Shown: piece after piece, positions 33,922 through 42,634 of the stretch | Layout of the letters: each line of letters begins with the position of its first letter | Position numbering within the stretch: position 1 is the stretch's first letter | Source of the DNA: Mycobacterium aquaticum | GTDB lineage: Bacteria > Actinomycetota > Actinomycetes > Mycobacteriales > Mycobacteriaceae | Direction of reading: 5' to 3' | Assembly (NCBI RefSeq): GCF_002086485.1 | Contig: NZ_MVHF01000002.1 | Coordinates: forward strand, 248,001-312,000 | DNA: 64,000 nucleotides | The notes under the pieces: generated by a model | What the model saw: the letters and a program-made list of their open reading frames with translations, nothing else | The model's database searches: none | What the model was told of the DNA's origin: nothing | Translations under genes and position numbers: made by a program

Positions 33922-35904
33922 ATGACCCAGACCGGCCATCCCGATGTTGTAATCGCCGCTCCGGCGCCGAGCAGGCCCAAGCGTTCAGCGAGCCCGTTCG
34001 TTCGTTGGCTGATGCGTGCACAGGTCACGTCGATCACCGGGCCGGAGGTGTCCGAGGAGCACCACGAGGAGAACGCCTGGTGGAAGGTGATGTGCCTGAC
34101 GGGCGTGGATTACTTTTCCAGTCTTGGGTATACGCCGGGAATCGCCGCATTGGCCGCCGGTGCGATCTCGCCGCTGGCCACACTGTTGATCGTGTTCCTG
34201 ACCCTGCTGGGCATGTTGCCGATGTACCGCAGGGTGGCCCAGGAAAGTCCCCACGGGCAGGGATCGGTGGCGATGCTGGAACGGCTGTTGCCGTTCTGGC
34301 GCGGAAAGCTGCTCGTGCTGGTGCTTTTGGGGTTCGTGGTGACCTCATGGATCATCACCATCACCCTGTCGGCAGCTGATGCCAGCGCGCACCTGATCGA
34401 GAACCCGTTCACGCCAAAGGCTTTCGACGGACACCCGGTCGTCATCACGGTAATCTTGTTGCTCATCCTGGGCGGGGTGTTCCTGGCCGGCTTCAGCGAA
34501 GCAGTCATCGTCGCGGTGCCGCTGGTGGTGGCTTACCTCGGCCTGAATCTGGTTGTGGTGATCGCCGGGGTTCTCGCCTGTATCGGCCAACCTTTCCGCG
34601 TGCACGACTGGTTCACAGCGATGCTGTCCACTGGCGGCGCGGGAAACGCCCTCATGACAGCGTTCATCGCGTTTCCGCTGCTGGTGCTCGGCCTGTCGGG
34701 GTTCGAGACCGGGGTGAGCATGATGCCGCTGATCAAGGCTGACGGCCGAACCGAGGAGGAACGGCGGAAGAGCCGAATTGCCCGCACCCGAAAGCTTCTC
34801 GGCACCGCGGCGTTCATCATGAGTGCCTACCTGCTCGCGACCAGCTTCATCACCACCGTGCTGATCCCCGCCCCGGAGTTCGCCGCAGGCGGGCAGGCGA
34901 ACGGGCGCGCACTGGCATACCTTGCTCACGGCCTGCTCGGCAATGGCTTCGGCACCGCATACGACATCAGCACAATCCTGATCCTGTGGTTCGCCGGCGC
35001 GTCAGCCATGGCCGGCCTGATCAACATCGTGCCGCGCTACCTGCCTTCATACGGCATGGCTCCCGAATGGGGCCGCGCAGTACGCCCGGTGGTGCTGCTC
35101 AACACCGCCATCGCCATCGCGATCACCATTTGGTTCGGGGCGGACGTCGACTCTCAGGCGGGCGCTTACGCCACAGGCATCCTGGTCATGATGATGTCCG
35201 GGGCATTCGCGGTGACCCTGGCCATGCACCGATATCACCGCACCGGCGCCACGATCGGCTTCTCCATCGTCACCGCGCTACTGGCATACGCCGTGGTGGT
35301 GAACATCATCGACAAGCCGGACGGCATCGTCATCTCCATGCTGTTCATCGTCGCGATGGTGGTGGTTTCTCTGGCCTCTCGGATCAGTCGCAGCACCGAA
35401 CTGCGCCACGAACGCATCGAGTTCGATGAGCTGGCGCTGCGCTTCATCGCCGACGGAATTACCGCGGGCGCATTGCATTTCATCGCCCACCGGTATCGCT
35501 GTGACGAGACCGCCGAAGAGCTGGAAGAAAAAGAACACCAGCAGCGGCTGCTCAACCCGATCCCGCCGGACGCGCATGTCATCGTCGTCGAGGTTGAGGT
35601 GATCGACCCCTCAGAGTTCTCATCCACTCTGACCGTCCACGGGATTGACACCGCCGGACACCATCTCTTGAGGCTGGAGAGCTCTGCAGCGCCGAACGCC
35701 TTGGCCGCGTTGATGTTGCGCGTGCGCGACGACACTGGCCTGCTGCCTCACCTGCATTTCCAATGGACCGAAGGCAACCCGTTGGCCCACTTGGCTCGGT
35801 TCGTCCTGCTCGGTCAAGGCGAGACCGCACCCGTTACCCGCGAAGTACTTCGCCAGGCCGAACCCGATGTGCAACGTCGACCGATCGTGCACGTCGGCGG
35901 GTAA
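33922..35904 (+). CDS. APC superfamily transporter with C-terminal cytoplasmic domain
   Basis: A 660-residue protein: about twelve helices in residues 50-520, then a soluble tail (residues about 530-660) starting at SRSTELRHERIEFDELALRF and rich in charged residues (ETAEELEEKEHQQRLL). The helix-1 area reads VMCLTGVDYFSSLGYTPGIA, and GLSGFETGVSMMPLI is in the middle. Size and tail resemble the larger APC carriers, some of which move K+ or amino acids. GGAGGA precedes ATG 33922 by 5 bases; the longer upstream frame crosses the stem-loop and is rejected. It lies between the two inverted permease copies. Confidence 0.8.
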   Translation: MTQTGHPDVVIAAPAPSRPKRSASPFVRWLMRAQVTSITGPEVSEEHHEENAWWKVMCLTGVDYFSSLGYTPGIAALAAGAISPLATLLIVFLTLLGMLPMYRRVAQESPHGQGSVAMLERLLPFWRGKLLVLVLLGFVVTSWIITITLSAADASAHLIENPFTPKAFDGHPVVITVILLLILGGVFLAGFSEAVIVAVPLVVAYLGLNLVVVIAGVLACIGQPFRVHDWFTAMLSTGGAGNALMTAFIAFPLLVLGLSGFETGVSMMPLIKADGRTEEERRKSRIARTRKLLGTAAFIMSAYLLATSFITTVLIPAPEFAAGGQANGRALAYLAHGLLGNGFGTAYDISTILILWFAGASAMAGLINIVPRYLPSYGMAPEWGRAVRPVVLLNTAIAIAITIWFGADVDSQAGAYATGILVMMMSGAFAVTLAMHRYHRTGATIGFSIVTALLAYAVVVNIIDKPDGIVISMLFIVAMVVVSLASRISRSTELRHERIEFDELALRFIADGITAGALHFIAHRYRCDETAEELEEKEHQQRLLNPIPPDAHVIVVEVEVIDPSEFSSTLTVHGIDTAGHHLLRLESSAAPNALAALMLRVRDDTGLLPHLHFQWTEGNPLAHLARFVLLGQGETAPVTREVLRQAEPDVQRRPIVHVGG

Positions 35905-36124
35905 CCCGTCAGGCGAGGATACGGTTGCACATCGTGCTGCCGCATCCGCTGGGGAAGGGCTCGCGACACCACCACCCGACCGACGAGATCGCGCAGCTGC
36001 GGCTCGTTCCCGGTGCTGGCATAGCACTGCAGCCACAACTCCACAGCTCTGCTGAGCCTGGTGGAAACTGTTGATGTACAGCATATTTGACGTGGTGTGC
36101 TGGCCTGTAGCTGATTCGAAAGGG

Positions 36125-36251
36125 ATTGTGCTGTGTGCTCGCCTTCAATCCCGCTCACGACAAACTTCCCGTCGTCTTCGACCACTGGTAGGCCCGAGCC
36201 TTTAGACAACAAGAGTGCCGCATCACCAAAATGGCGATGCGGCACGCTCAT
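36125..36251 (-). pseudogene. Possible CBS-domain remnant
   Basis: On the minus strand, ATG 36251 opens GDAALLLSKGSGLPVVEDDG, then KFVVSGIEGEH. This closely follows the second half of a CBS domain (LLxxGxSGLPVVDDDGxxVG). The frame then loses similarity and runs on to a stop at 35814 with no recognisable sequence. No ribosome site is seen, and the first codons lie in the hairpin 36215-36245. It is either a decayed CBS gene or a coincidence. The rest of 35905-36303 holds nothing else I can support. Confidence 0.3.
36215..36245 (-). terminator. Strong hairpin terminator after USP-like gene
   Basis: GTGCCGCATC and GATGCGGCAC form a perfect 10-bp stem, extended by CCA/TGG around a short loop. On the minus strand it is followed by TCTTGTTGTCT, a T-rich run. 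It lies 59-89 bases beyond the stop of the minus-strand USP-like gene and probably ends the two-gene APC/USP operon. Confidence 0.7.
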
Positions 36252-36303
36252 TGAGACTTCGATTGTGGATCTGGCCACGGTGCAGGAGCCGACAGCTAGT
36301 GCA

Positions 36304-36777
36304 TCAGGGTCGGGGTATCGATTCGACGGTCACGCGAGGTTCTAGTCGGCGTGCGAGCTGGCGACGCAAGTCGCCCTCCAGGAACCGCCGAAGCGGACTG
36401 GAGGTCGACGTTTCCATCAGGACCCGCGTTGCGCCACGTAGGCGAACAATTCGTGTGATCGCACGGTCGGCGTGGCGGGTGACGACGATCTGACCGTCCA
36501 CGTCGACACCCGCGCGACGCAGCCGGTCCACGGCCTTGGTGACCCCGGTGTTGGCTGCGGCCGATTCTCGCGCAGTGGGCATGAGTCCAGGGTTGGGCAT
36601 CCCGAGCGAATAACCGTGGATCTTGAGCGGCACCACGACTGTCGCGGTGCCGCCTGCGGCGCGAGCGGCTTTGAACAGTGCGTCGGACGCCGGGGCGTCG
36701 GGCCGTAGAACGACGACGACATCGCGGGGTGAGGTGGGTTGCTGGTCGCCGCGGCGGCGTTTGAAGCGCGTGTTCAT
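36304..36777 (-). CDS. Universal-stress-protein-like small protein
   Basis: A 157-residue protein with a Rossmann-like order: a first strand DVVVVLRPDAPASDALFKAA, a central helix AVDRLRRAGVDVDGQIVVTRHADRAITRIVRLRGATRVLMET, and a basic tail. It resembles a USP domain, but the ATP-binding G-2x-G-9x-G-S/T motif is missing. Its ATG overlaps the stop of the minus-strand APC permease (ATGA), so it is co-translated. USP proteins often regulate adjacent carriers. The inverted partner permease at 32173 lacks such a gene. Confidence 0.6.
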   Translation of the reverse strand: MNTRFKRRRGDQQPTSPRDVVVVLRPDAPASDALFKAARAAGGTATVVVPLKIHGYSLGMPNPGLMPTARESAAANTGVTKAVDRLRRAGVDVDGQIVVTRHADRAITRIVRLRGATRVLMETSTSSPLRRFLEGDLRRQLARRLEPRVTVESIPRP

Positions 36778-38261
36778 ACGGGTTCCGGTTCGGGTTCGGG
36801 TGCGGGCTCAACGAGGATGGGTGTCGGTTGCAGACGGCGGTCGGTGATGCGTCGCCAGAGGTGCAGGGGGACGTAGGCGGCGAGGATCAAGACGCCGACG
36901 AAGAACAGGGTGTGGCTCGTGGTGCCGACGACGATCGATGGGCTGTTCCAGCCGCCGAAGAGCCACAGCACCAGGACGAACAATCCGATGGCGAGGGAGA
37001 CCCAGCGCATGAAGCCCGGCAGTCGCACGGGGCGGTGCACCGATGGACGTGTCTGGCGGTGGGCGAAGTAGGCGAAGAACACGAGACCGGCGGAGAACAG
37101 GTAGCCCATGTTGGAGAAGATGTAGATCCGCAGTGGGCTGCCGAACAGCAGGACCAGGAACGAACAGACCACGTTGAATGCCATCGCTCGTGCCGGTACG
37201 CCGTGGGTGTTGAGGCGGCCGAACCAGCGGGGCAGCATGCCGTCCTCGGAGGCTTGATACAGCGAACGGGCGCAGCCCATGATCGCGTTGAGTACCGAGA
37301 GCAGCAGGGCCACGATGAGGGGCAATCCCAATGCCCATTCCACCCAGCCGCCGGTGGTGCCGGTGACGCCGGTAATCAGTGCGGAGAAGATGGTGAGCGG
37401 GTCGGCGTCTTTGGCGACTCCCAGCACCGCAACCAGCGCGACAGCCATGAATACGAAGATGAAGAACCCGTAGATGCCTTCCATGGTCATGGCGATCTTG
37501 GCGTCGCGTGCGGGGTTGCGGCATTCGCCGAGGTAGCAGGCGGCGGCTTCCATGGCCAGCACCGACCAGGTCATGACGAACATCCACGCCAGGATCATCG
37601 TGGGGCTACCGGTGACGCCGGGGGCGAAATGGAAGCCGGCGAGGTTGCTCAGGTGTATCGAGCTCGGGTGGAACAGCGGCAGCAGGATGAGCAGGGTCAG
37701 TGGTGCCATGGACACGATGCCCAAGATGGTGGCGAATTCGGCGCCCAGTTTGATGCCGAAGTAGGCAGGCACGTACATGATCGCGATGGCCACGATCGAG
37801 ATGATCAGGACCGCCAAGGAAATCGGGCTACCCAAACCGCCGAACGGCAGAAATGACGGACCCTGCGGTATGGAAAACAGCTGGGTGATGTAGGCCGAGG
37901 CCAGGATCATGTTGATGGGGGCGACGGGGAACCAGCCCAGCCAATAGGCCCACGCGGAGAGGCCGCCGAGGTGGGTGGCGGTGGCGGGGTGGACCAGTTC
38001 GAAGGATTCGGTGGTGTAGGAGGGCAGTCCGCCGGTGCGGTGCGGCATGACGGCGGCGAGTTCGGCGGCGAACAGACACAACAGCACCCCTATCGCTGTC
38101 GTGACAGCCAGGAGGGGTATCGCGGCGGCCCCTAAGGCCTGGACAGCTGGGGGGTCGATGCCGGTGACGAGGATGGGGCCGGCCAAACCGATGACGAAGG
38201 CACCCCACCAGTTGGTGCCTTTGTGCAATTTCGGTTCTTGGCCTACGGGGGTCGACGTCAT
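36774..38261 (-). CDS. APC superfamily amino acid/amine permease (copy 2)
   Basis: A 495-residue paralog of 32173-33651. Differences are conservative and scattered (VPMLAIATGIG against IPLLAVTTAIG; TLSNLAGFHFAS against HLSNLAGFHFAP), and the C-terminal Pro-Glu repeat is three residues longer. All functional blocks seen in copy 1 are kept, so both probably work. It is followed by the USP-like gene with an ATGA overlap. Two diverged carriers under similar promoters may give affinity variants for one solute. Confidence 0.88.
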   Translation of the reverse strand: MTSTPVGQEPKLHKGTNWWGAFVIGLAGPILVTGIDPPAVQALGAAAIPLLAVTTAIGVLLCLFAAELAAVMPHRTGGLPSYTTESFELVHPATATHLGGLSAWAYWLGWFPVAPINMILASAYITQLFSIPQGPSFLPFGGLGSPISLAVLIISIVAIAIMYVPAYFGIKLGAEFATILGIVSMAPLTLLILLPLFHPSSIHLSNLAGFHFAPGVTGSPTMILAWMFVMTWSVLAMEAAACYLGECRNPARDAKIAMTMEGIYGFFIFVFMAVALVAVLGVAKDADPLTIFSALITGVTGTTGGWVEWALGLPLIVALLLSVLNAIMGCARSLYQASEDGMLPRWFGRLNTHGVPARAMAFNVVCSFLVLLFGSPLRIYIFSNMGYLFSAGLVFFAYFAHRQTRPSVHRPVRLPGFMRWVSLAIGLFVLVLWLFGGWNSPSIVVGTTSHTLFFVGVLILAAYVPLHLWRRITDRRLQPTPILVEPAPEPEPEPV

Positions 38262-38335
38262 GTCGCGTCCCTTCGCGGGGCTGCGGCGTGCAGCGGACGA
38301 ACGCACCTCACGGTGTGATGCAGAGCACAGTACCC

Positions 38336-38356
38336 ATGTTTCGCAGTAAGAAACAG
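38336..38356. promoter_or_regulatory. CTGTTTC-N7-GAAACAT inverted repeat before APC copy 2
   Basis: Read on the minus strand this is CTGTTTC, seven bases, GAAACAT, 75 bases before the permease ATG. It corresponds to the perfect repeat at 32074-32094. Confidence 0.45.
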
Positions 38357-38464
38357 AATTTAATGTTGTGAAAAACCTGTACGTCGGAGCTGCCCAGAAC
38401 GCCGCCTGACCCAGGTTGAGACCGGCCGTCGTCGGCGAACCTTGACAACGCAAAAGGCGTTACG

Positions 38465-39000
38465 TCACAACAGCGTCCGCATCGGATCGCTGCGGGCATT
38501 CATCGGCGGACCGGCCGGGGTGAAAAAGGTGGCTGAGGTATTGCGCCCCGCTGCTACCGTTGATCGCATGTTTATGGCGCGCAGCGACTATATGCCGGCC
38601 GGGATGCACCGCGCATCTACGGCGGCTTTGTCATGCGTGGAAACGGTCGGCGCTCATGCCGGCATCTGGAGGGGCGAAATCCCGCGCAGTGGCGAAGGCC
38701 AGTCCAGGCGCCTCCGGGAATCTCATAAATCTCTCACGCTGGCCGTTTGTCCCGCTAGGAACGTCGCCCGACATTCCTAGCTTTCGTTGTCCTCAATTGC
38801 GTTGCGGTGCAGCACTTCTCGAGCGGAATATCGGTTTACAAGCACTGCTCTACGTAGCATCATCAGAACCGCGCTGCCCGGTGAACGACGATCTGCACGC
38901 GGCGCGGAACTCGAAACATGCTGTGCAGTAATGACTTCTGCCGAGATCCTGAGCGACCAACATAAGTCCGCGACGATAACCAGAAAGGAGGCACGCGGCC
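38465..39000. other. Non-coding or unassigned stretch before HNH gene
   Basis: These 536 bases contain several overlapping open frames of up to about 120 codons, but none has a ribosome site, a recognisable domain or codon use like the neighbours. An AAAGGAGG site at about 38983-38990 belongs to the HNH gene. I see no insertion-sequence ends. Confidence 0.3.
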
Positions 39001-39486
39001 ATGCCGATTCAGACACCCAACCTGACGGTCGAGGTCTACAACGCCGACTACCGCGTGCTGTCCCGAATACCGTGGCAGGACGCCATCCAGCTGATTCTGC
39101 GCGACGCCGTGTACGTCATCGATCGGCACAGCCCTGCCGTTCACATCCACGGCCCCTCGCTGGTGATCGAGCTGCCCATGTCGGTCGCACTGCGCGAATA
39201 CGTGCACATTCCCTACCGGCACAACGAACGTGCAACTCGCGAAGGCATCCTGCGCCGCGACCGCAGCACCTGTGTGTACTGCTCTGGAAGCGCTCAGACT
39301 GTCGATCACGTGCTGCCCAGAAGTCGCGGCGGATCCGACTCTTGGCTGAATTTGGTGGCAGCGTGCCAGGCATGCAACGGCCGCAAGGGTGACCGCACCC
39401 CGCAGGAAGCCGGCATGCGGATGATGCGCGAACCGTTCGAACCGCGGCAGCGTGACAGGTTCGCGCGAGCGTCGCTACCGGTGTGA
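39001..39486 (+). CDS. HNH endonuclease
   Basis: A 161-residue protein. The C-terminal half holds a Cys-type HNH nuclease: CVYC, then TVDHVLPRSRGGSDSWLNLV with the catalytic His in DHV, and ACQACNGRKGD as the second zinc pair. The N-terminal half (VLSRIPWQDAIQLILRDAVYVI) is the usual extension of this stand-alone mycobacterial type. AAAGGAGG lies upstream of the ATG. Stand-alone HNH proteins may act in DNA repair, restriction or mobile elements; no methylase or integrase is near. It precedes a tRNA gene on the same strand. Confidence 0.88.
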   Translation: MPIQTPNLTVEVYNADYRVLSRIPWQDAIQLILRDAVYVIDRHSPAVHIHGPSLVIELPMSVALREYVHIPYRHNERATREGILRRDRSTCVYCSGSAQTVDHVLPRSRGGSDSWLNLVAACQACNGRKGDRTPQEAGMRMMREPFEPRQRDRFARASLPV

Positions 39487-39548
39487 CGCTCGCACCCGAG
39501 CGGGCGGGGGGCAAGTGCCCCGCTCAACTCCCCTCCCGCTCACCCAAT

Positions 39549-39620
39549 GCCCCTGTAGCTCAACGGATAGAGCGACAGCCTACGAAGCTGAGGATGGAAG
39601 TTCGATTCTTCTCGGGGGTA
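39549..39620 (+). tRNA. tRNA-Arg (anticodon ACG)
   Basis: A full cloverleaf of 72 bases. The acceptor GCCCCTG pairs with CGGGGGT, the D stem GCTC pairs with GAGC around AACGGATA, and the anticodon stem is CAGC/GCTG with loop CTACGAA. The T stem GGAAG pairs with CTTCT around TTCGATT, and A is the discriminator. Anticodon ACG at 39582-39584 reads CGN Arg codons. Pair 27-43 is an A-A mismatch, G-U pairs occur in the acceptor and T stems, and CCA is not encoded. It is a somewhat degenerate Arg tRNA. Confidence 0.85.
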
Positions 39621-39667
39621 CTTTTGCCGACATGTTCCAGCGGTTGTGGGTTCGGCGGCAATAGTGC

Positions 39668-40192
39668 TCAGACGTTGCCGAACGTCGTGACGGCGTCACT
39701 GGTGGCGATGAACCCGTTGTACTGGTCTCCTGAGCCGATCCGGCACGCCAGCGCAATGGTGTCCGTCCACACGCACACCGCATCGTCGAACGCGTACGCG
39801 GTGTCCTTCGGCAGCAGTTTGATCGGGTGGCCCTCGAACTGGGGAACGTCGGCCGATTGTGGTGCGTCGCCCTGGGTGAACTTCACCGGGGTGACTATGT
39901 TGCCCGACTCGAAGAGATTCACCCAGTTCGCCCCATCAGGCGCGCCGATAAGGGGCCCAGTGCAGTTCACCGCATACATCGCGCGGTGATTCGACGATGT
40001 GCAATACAACCCGCTCGGCGTGCGAAATCCACGCACCGAATACGCCAGGCCGGGCCGCACCGTGTAATCGTCCTCGGCCACCTTGGGGTAGGCCGAGAAG
40101 TCGGGAACGGCCGGGGCGGCGTGCGCGGCAACCGCGGGCACCGCCCCGAGCACGACCAAACCTCCGGCGAGCACCTGCAGGATCCGGTTCAT
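39668..40192 (-). CDS. Small secreted protein of unknown function
   Basis: A 174-residue protein with a Sec signal (ILQVLAGGLVVLGAVPAVAAHA, cleavage probably after AHA). The mature part has four cysteines (LYCTSSNH, AVNCTGP, AVCVWTD, LACRIG), probably two disulfides, and ends in SDAVTTFGNV. It resembles the many uncharacterised secreted mycobacterial proteins. ATG 40192 is chosen because it directly precedes the signal; the frame opens five codons earlier. It lies 48 bases beyond the LLM gene and converges on the tRNA. Confidence 0.75.
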   Translation of the reverse strand: MNRILQVLAGGLVVLGAVPAVAAHAAPAVPDFSAYPKVAEDDYTVRPGLAYSVRGFRTPSGLYCTSSNHRAMYAVNCTGPLIGAPDGANWVNLFESGNIVTPVKFTQGDAPQSADVPQFEGHPIKLLPKDTAYAFDDAVCVWTDTIALACRIGSGDQYNGFIATSDAVTTFGNV

Positions 40193-40233
40193 ACAGTCCA
40201 TTCTCAATGCTCGTACGGGCGGTGCCTCGCACC

Positions 40234-40251
40234 AATTCGACTACTCGAATT
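40234..40251 (-). terminator. Hairpin spanning the stop of the last sulfur-operon gene
   Basis: AATTCGA (40234-40240) and TCGAATT (40245-40251) form a perfect 7-bp stem around CTAC, and the LLM stop codon (40241-40243) lies in the loop. The stem is AT-rich and lacks a U-run, so it may only slow the end of the 14-kb operon. Confidence 0.3.
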
Positions 40252-41560
40252 TCGCACCGAACCCACACCGGGGGCGAAGGTCCAGCCGCTCCCGAAGCGT
40301 CGGCGCCCGGTACTCCTGTTGGAAGAGTCCGCGCCGCTGCAGGATGGGTACCACCTGGGTGGCGAAGTTCTCGAGGTCGACGCTGGTATCGGCGGGCATG
40401 ATCGTGAATCCGTCTGCGGCGCCGGCGGCCAGCCACGCCTGCAAGTCGTCGGCGACGCGCTCTGCGGATCCGACGAGTAACCGGTGACCGGATCCCCCGG
40501 CGCTGCGTTGAACTAGCTGTCTTGGGGTGTGCGGCCGTTCGGCGATCAATGCCCGGGTGGACGCGTTGAATCCTGAGGAGAATCCGCTGCTCGGCGCCGC
40601 CTTCGGCAGATCGGAGGCACTGATCGGATCGTCGGGGCTGAAGGAGCCTTCGGTGAGTCCGAGATTGGCCAGGAGTTCGGCGGTCAGCCGTTCGATCGGG
40701 AGGGTCGCGTACAACTGTTCAGCACGGGCGGTGGCCTCGGCGTCGCTGTCGGCGACCAGCACCACGACGCCCAGCGAGATCTTTATGTCGTCATGATGGC
40801 GGCCTGCCGCCACGGCCCTGGACCGGATGTCTTCGCGGAACTCGACTGCCTTGGTAGGTGTCTGGGCCACGGTGAACACGACGTCGGCGAAATCGGCGGC
40901 GAGTTTGAGGCCACCTTCGGAGCCGCCAGCTTGTACGAGGACAGGACGACCCTGCGGTCCGGCGGGGACGGGCAGGGGGCCGGCCACGGAGAAGAACTCG
41001 CCGCGGTGGTCGATCTGGTGGATGCGGGTTGGATCGGCGTACCGTCCGGATTCCTTGTCGGCGATCAGCCAGTCCGGTTCCCAGCTGTCCCAGAGCCGGG
41101 TCACCACCTCGAGGAACTCCCACGCGCGTCGGTAGCGGTCCTCCTTGCCAGGATGTTGAGCCAGACCATAATTCGCGGCCGCCGCCGATGTGCCGGTAGT
41201 CACGACATTGACCGCCGAGCGCCCTTTGGTGACGTGGTCGAGGGCCTGAAACCGGCGCGCCAGGTTGTAGGGCGAGTTGTACGTGGTCGAGCTGGTGACG
41301 ATGACACCGAGGTTGTCGGTGAGCGCCGCGATGTGACCCAGCAGTACCAGGGGGTCGATGCCGGTCCCTGGTGCATCGGCGATGTCGCTGTGTATTGCGG
41401 GCCCGTCACCGAGGAACACCGCGTCGATGGCGGCATTTTCCGCGATATGTGCCAACCGCGTGAAGTGGTCGATGTCGAGATGCGCGACAGGATCCGCGTG
41501 CGGTAGCCGCCAGGCGGTACGGAAGTGGCCTGGCGTCATGAGCGACAGGTTCAGGTGCAT
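40241..41560 (-). CDS. LLM class flavin-dependent monooxygenase, NtaA/SnaA family
   Basis: A 439-residue enzyme from ATG 41560. Blocks include IDAVFLGDGPAIHSDIADAP, FQALDHVTKGRSAVNVVTTG, RYRRAWEFLEVVTRLWDSWE, GPLPVPAGPQGRPVLVQAGG and DGFTIMPADTSVDLENFATQ. It is the last gene of the twelve-gene operon, overlapping the preceding LLM gene by 10 bases. It keeps the complete central segment missing from the enzyme at 46877. Three Met and one Cys are present. Confidence 0.9.
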   Translation of the reverse strand: MHLNLSLMTPGHFRTAWRLPHADPVAHLDIDHFTRLAHIAENAAIDAVFLGDGPAIHSDIADAPGTGIDPLVLLGHIAALTDNLGVIVTSSTTYNSPYNLARRFQALDHVTKGRSAVNVVTTGTSAAAANYGLAQHPGKEDRYRRAWEFLEVVTRLWDSWEPDWLIADKESGRYADPTRIHQIDHRGEFFSVAGPLPVPAGPQGRPVLVQAGGSEGGLKLAADFADVVFTVAQTPTKAVEFREDIRSRAVAAGRHHDDIKISLGVVVLVADSDAEATARAEQLYATLPIERLTAELLANLGLTEGSFSPDDPISASDLPKAAPSSGFSSGFNASTRALIAERPHTPRQLVQRSAGGSGHRLLVGSAERVADDLQAWLAAGAADGFTIMPADTSVDLENFATQVVPILQRRGLFQQEYRAPTLRERLDLRPRCGFGAKFE

Positions 41561-42633
41561 GCGGGCGTCAGGGGTTCGGATGCCGCATGCCATCCCAATG
41601 CCGGCGCGATTTCGCGAGCCGCGGCCTCGAGCAGCCTGACGTGCTCATCACGGTCCGGCACGCCGGGCACGAAGCTCACCAGCAGGTCGGTCACATTCCG
41701 CAGCGCAGGGTCGCCGGCGAGCTGGGCCGCCAGTTCCTCACCGGGCCCGACAAGTGCCCGGTCGTTGTGTAGGTATTCCTCGACGGATCCAGGAGGCGGG
41801 ACGGCACCGGAGGTGGTCCAACTCTGCCAACGCAGCACCCCCGGTGTGACGCGCCGGATTGCCTCTCGTCGGTCCGGGTGTGGATACACCGCGCGAGACA
41901 CCTGCACTCGCGGTGCCCGCTCGGCATGCGCCCAGGCTTGCCGGTAGGACTCGATGATCTGGGCCTGATGTTGCTGCGCGTCAGCAGTCGTGCCGCCCTG
42001 CCACGCAGTGGCCCGCGAGAGCTGCAGACCGTCGCCGGCCCGTGCCGCGGCCTGCGCCGCAGGGTGCGCGTATGCGGCGTCGCTGGTGGTCGCCTGCCAC
42101 AGACGTTGTCGGACTCCTGCACCCGATGGGTGCAGGACCTCGCCGAGATCGTTGACCGGTGCGCCGTCGAGCACCGCGTGCAGACGACGGACCGACTCGG
42201 AGTACAGGCTGTGGCGATCAGACAGGTTGCGACCAAAGGCTTTCCATGCCCCCGCGAACGGCCCCGACCCGACCCCGAGCTCCAGTCGGCCACCGCTGAG
42301 GGCGTCCAGCGTGGCGGCGTCCTCGGCGACTCTCAGTGGATCTTCCAGCGGGAGCACGAGCACGCCGGTGCCCAACTTGATTCGTTGGGTGTGCGCCGCG
42401 ATGGCTGCCAGTACCACCAGTGGTGAGGCGACGTGCTCGTTGCCCTGGCGGAAATGCCGCTGGATGACCCAGCCTGAGTCATATCCGAGTTCCTCGGCCG
42501 CCACGAACAATTCGATGGCTTCGCGATAGGCGGCATCCGGCGGGATGTCACGGTCCAAATGCAGCAGGAAGCCCAGCCGGAAGGCCCGACCGCCCGCGAC
42601 GCCCGCTCCGATCGGGGCGGTCCGGTCAGGCAT
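41551..42633 (-). CDS. LLM class flavin-dependent oxidoreductase (luciferase-like, shorter type)
   Basis: A 360-residue luciferase-fold protein of a subgroup different from its NtaA-like neighbours. Blocks are FRLGFLLHLDRDIPPDAAYR, EELGYDSGWVIQRHFRQGNE, IKLGTGVLVLPLEDPLRVAE and TLDALSGGRLELGVGSGPFA. The start ATG follows the aldo-keto reductase stop by one base (TGAGATG). One Met and one Cys are present in the whole protein. FMN-dependent oxidation is likely; the substrate is unknown. Confidence 0.85.
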   Translation of the reverse strand: MPDRTAPIGAGVAGGRAFRLGFLLHLDRDIPPDAAYREAIELFVAAEELGYDSGWVIQRHFRQGNEHVASPLVVLAAIAAHTQRIKLGTGVLVLPLEDPLRVAEDAATLDALSGGRLELGVGSGPFAGAWKAFGRNLSDRHSLYSESVRRLHAVLDGAPVNDLGEVLHPSGAGVRQRLWQATTSDAAYAHPAAQAAARAGDGLQLSRATAWQGGTTADAQQHQAQIIESYRQAWAHAERAPRVQVSRAVYPHPDRREAIRRVTPGVLRWQSWTTSGAVPPPGSVEEYLHNDRALVGPGEELAAQLAGDPALRNVTDLLVSFVPGVPDRDEHVRLLEAAAREIAPALGWHAASEPLTPACT

Positions 42634-42634
42634 C

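Larger units (their letters stand above)
36774..38464 (-). repeat. Large inverted repeat, right arm
   Basis: This is the inverted counterpart of 31965-33651, including the APC permease gene (36774-38261) and about 200 bases of promoter. The two arms face outward-in around 33652-36773, so recombination between them would invert the third APC carrier. Confidence 0.85.

Noticed and set aside
38442..38931. Open frames of 112-123 codons before the HNH gene
   Set aside because: They lack ribosome sites and domain patterns and overlap one another in different frames.
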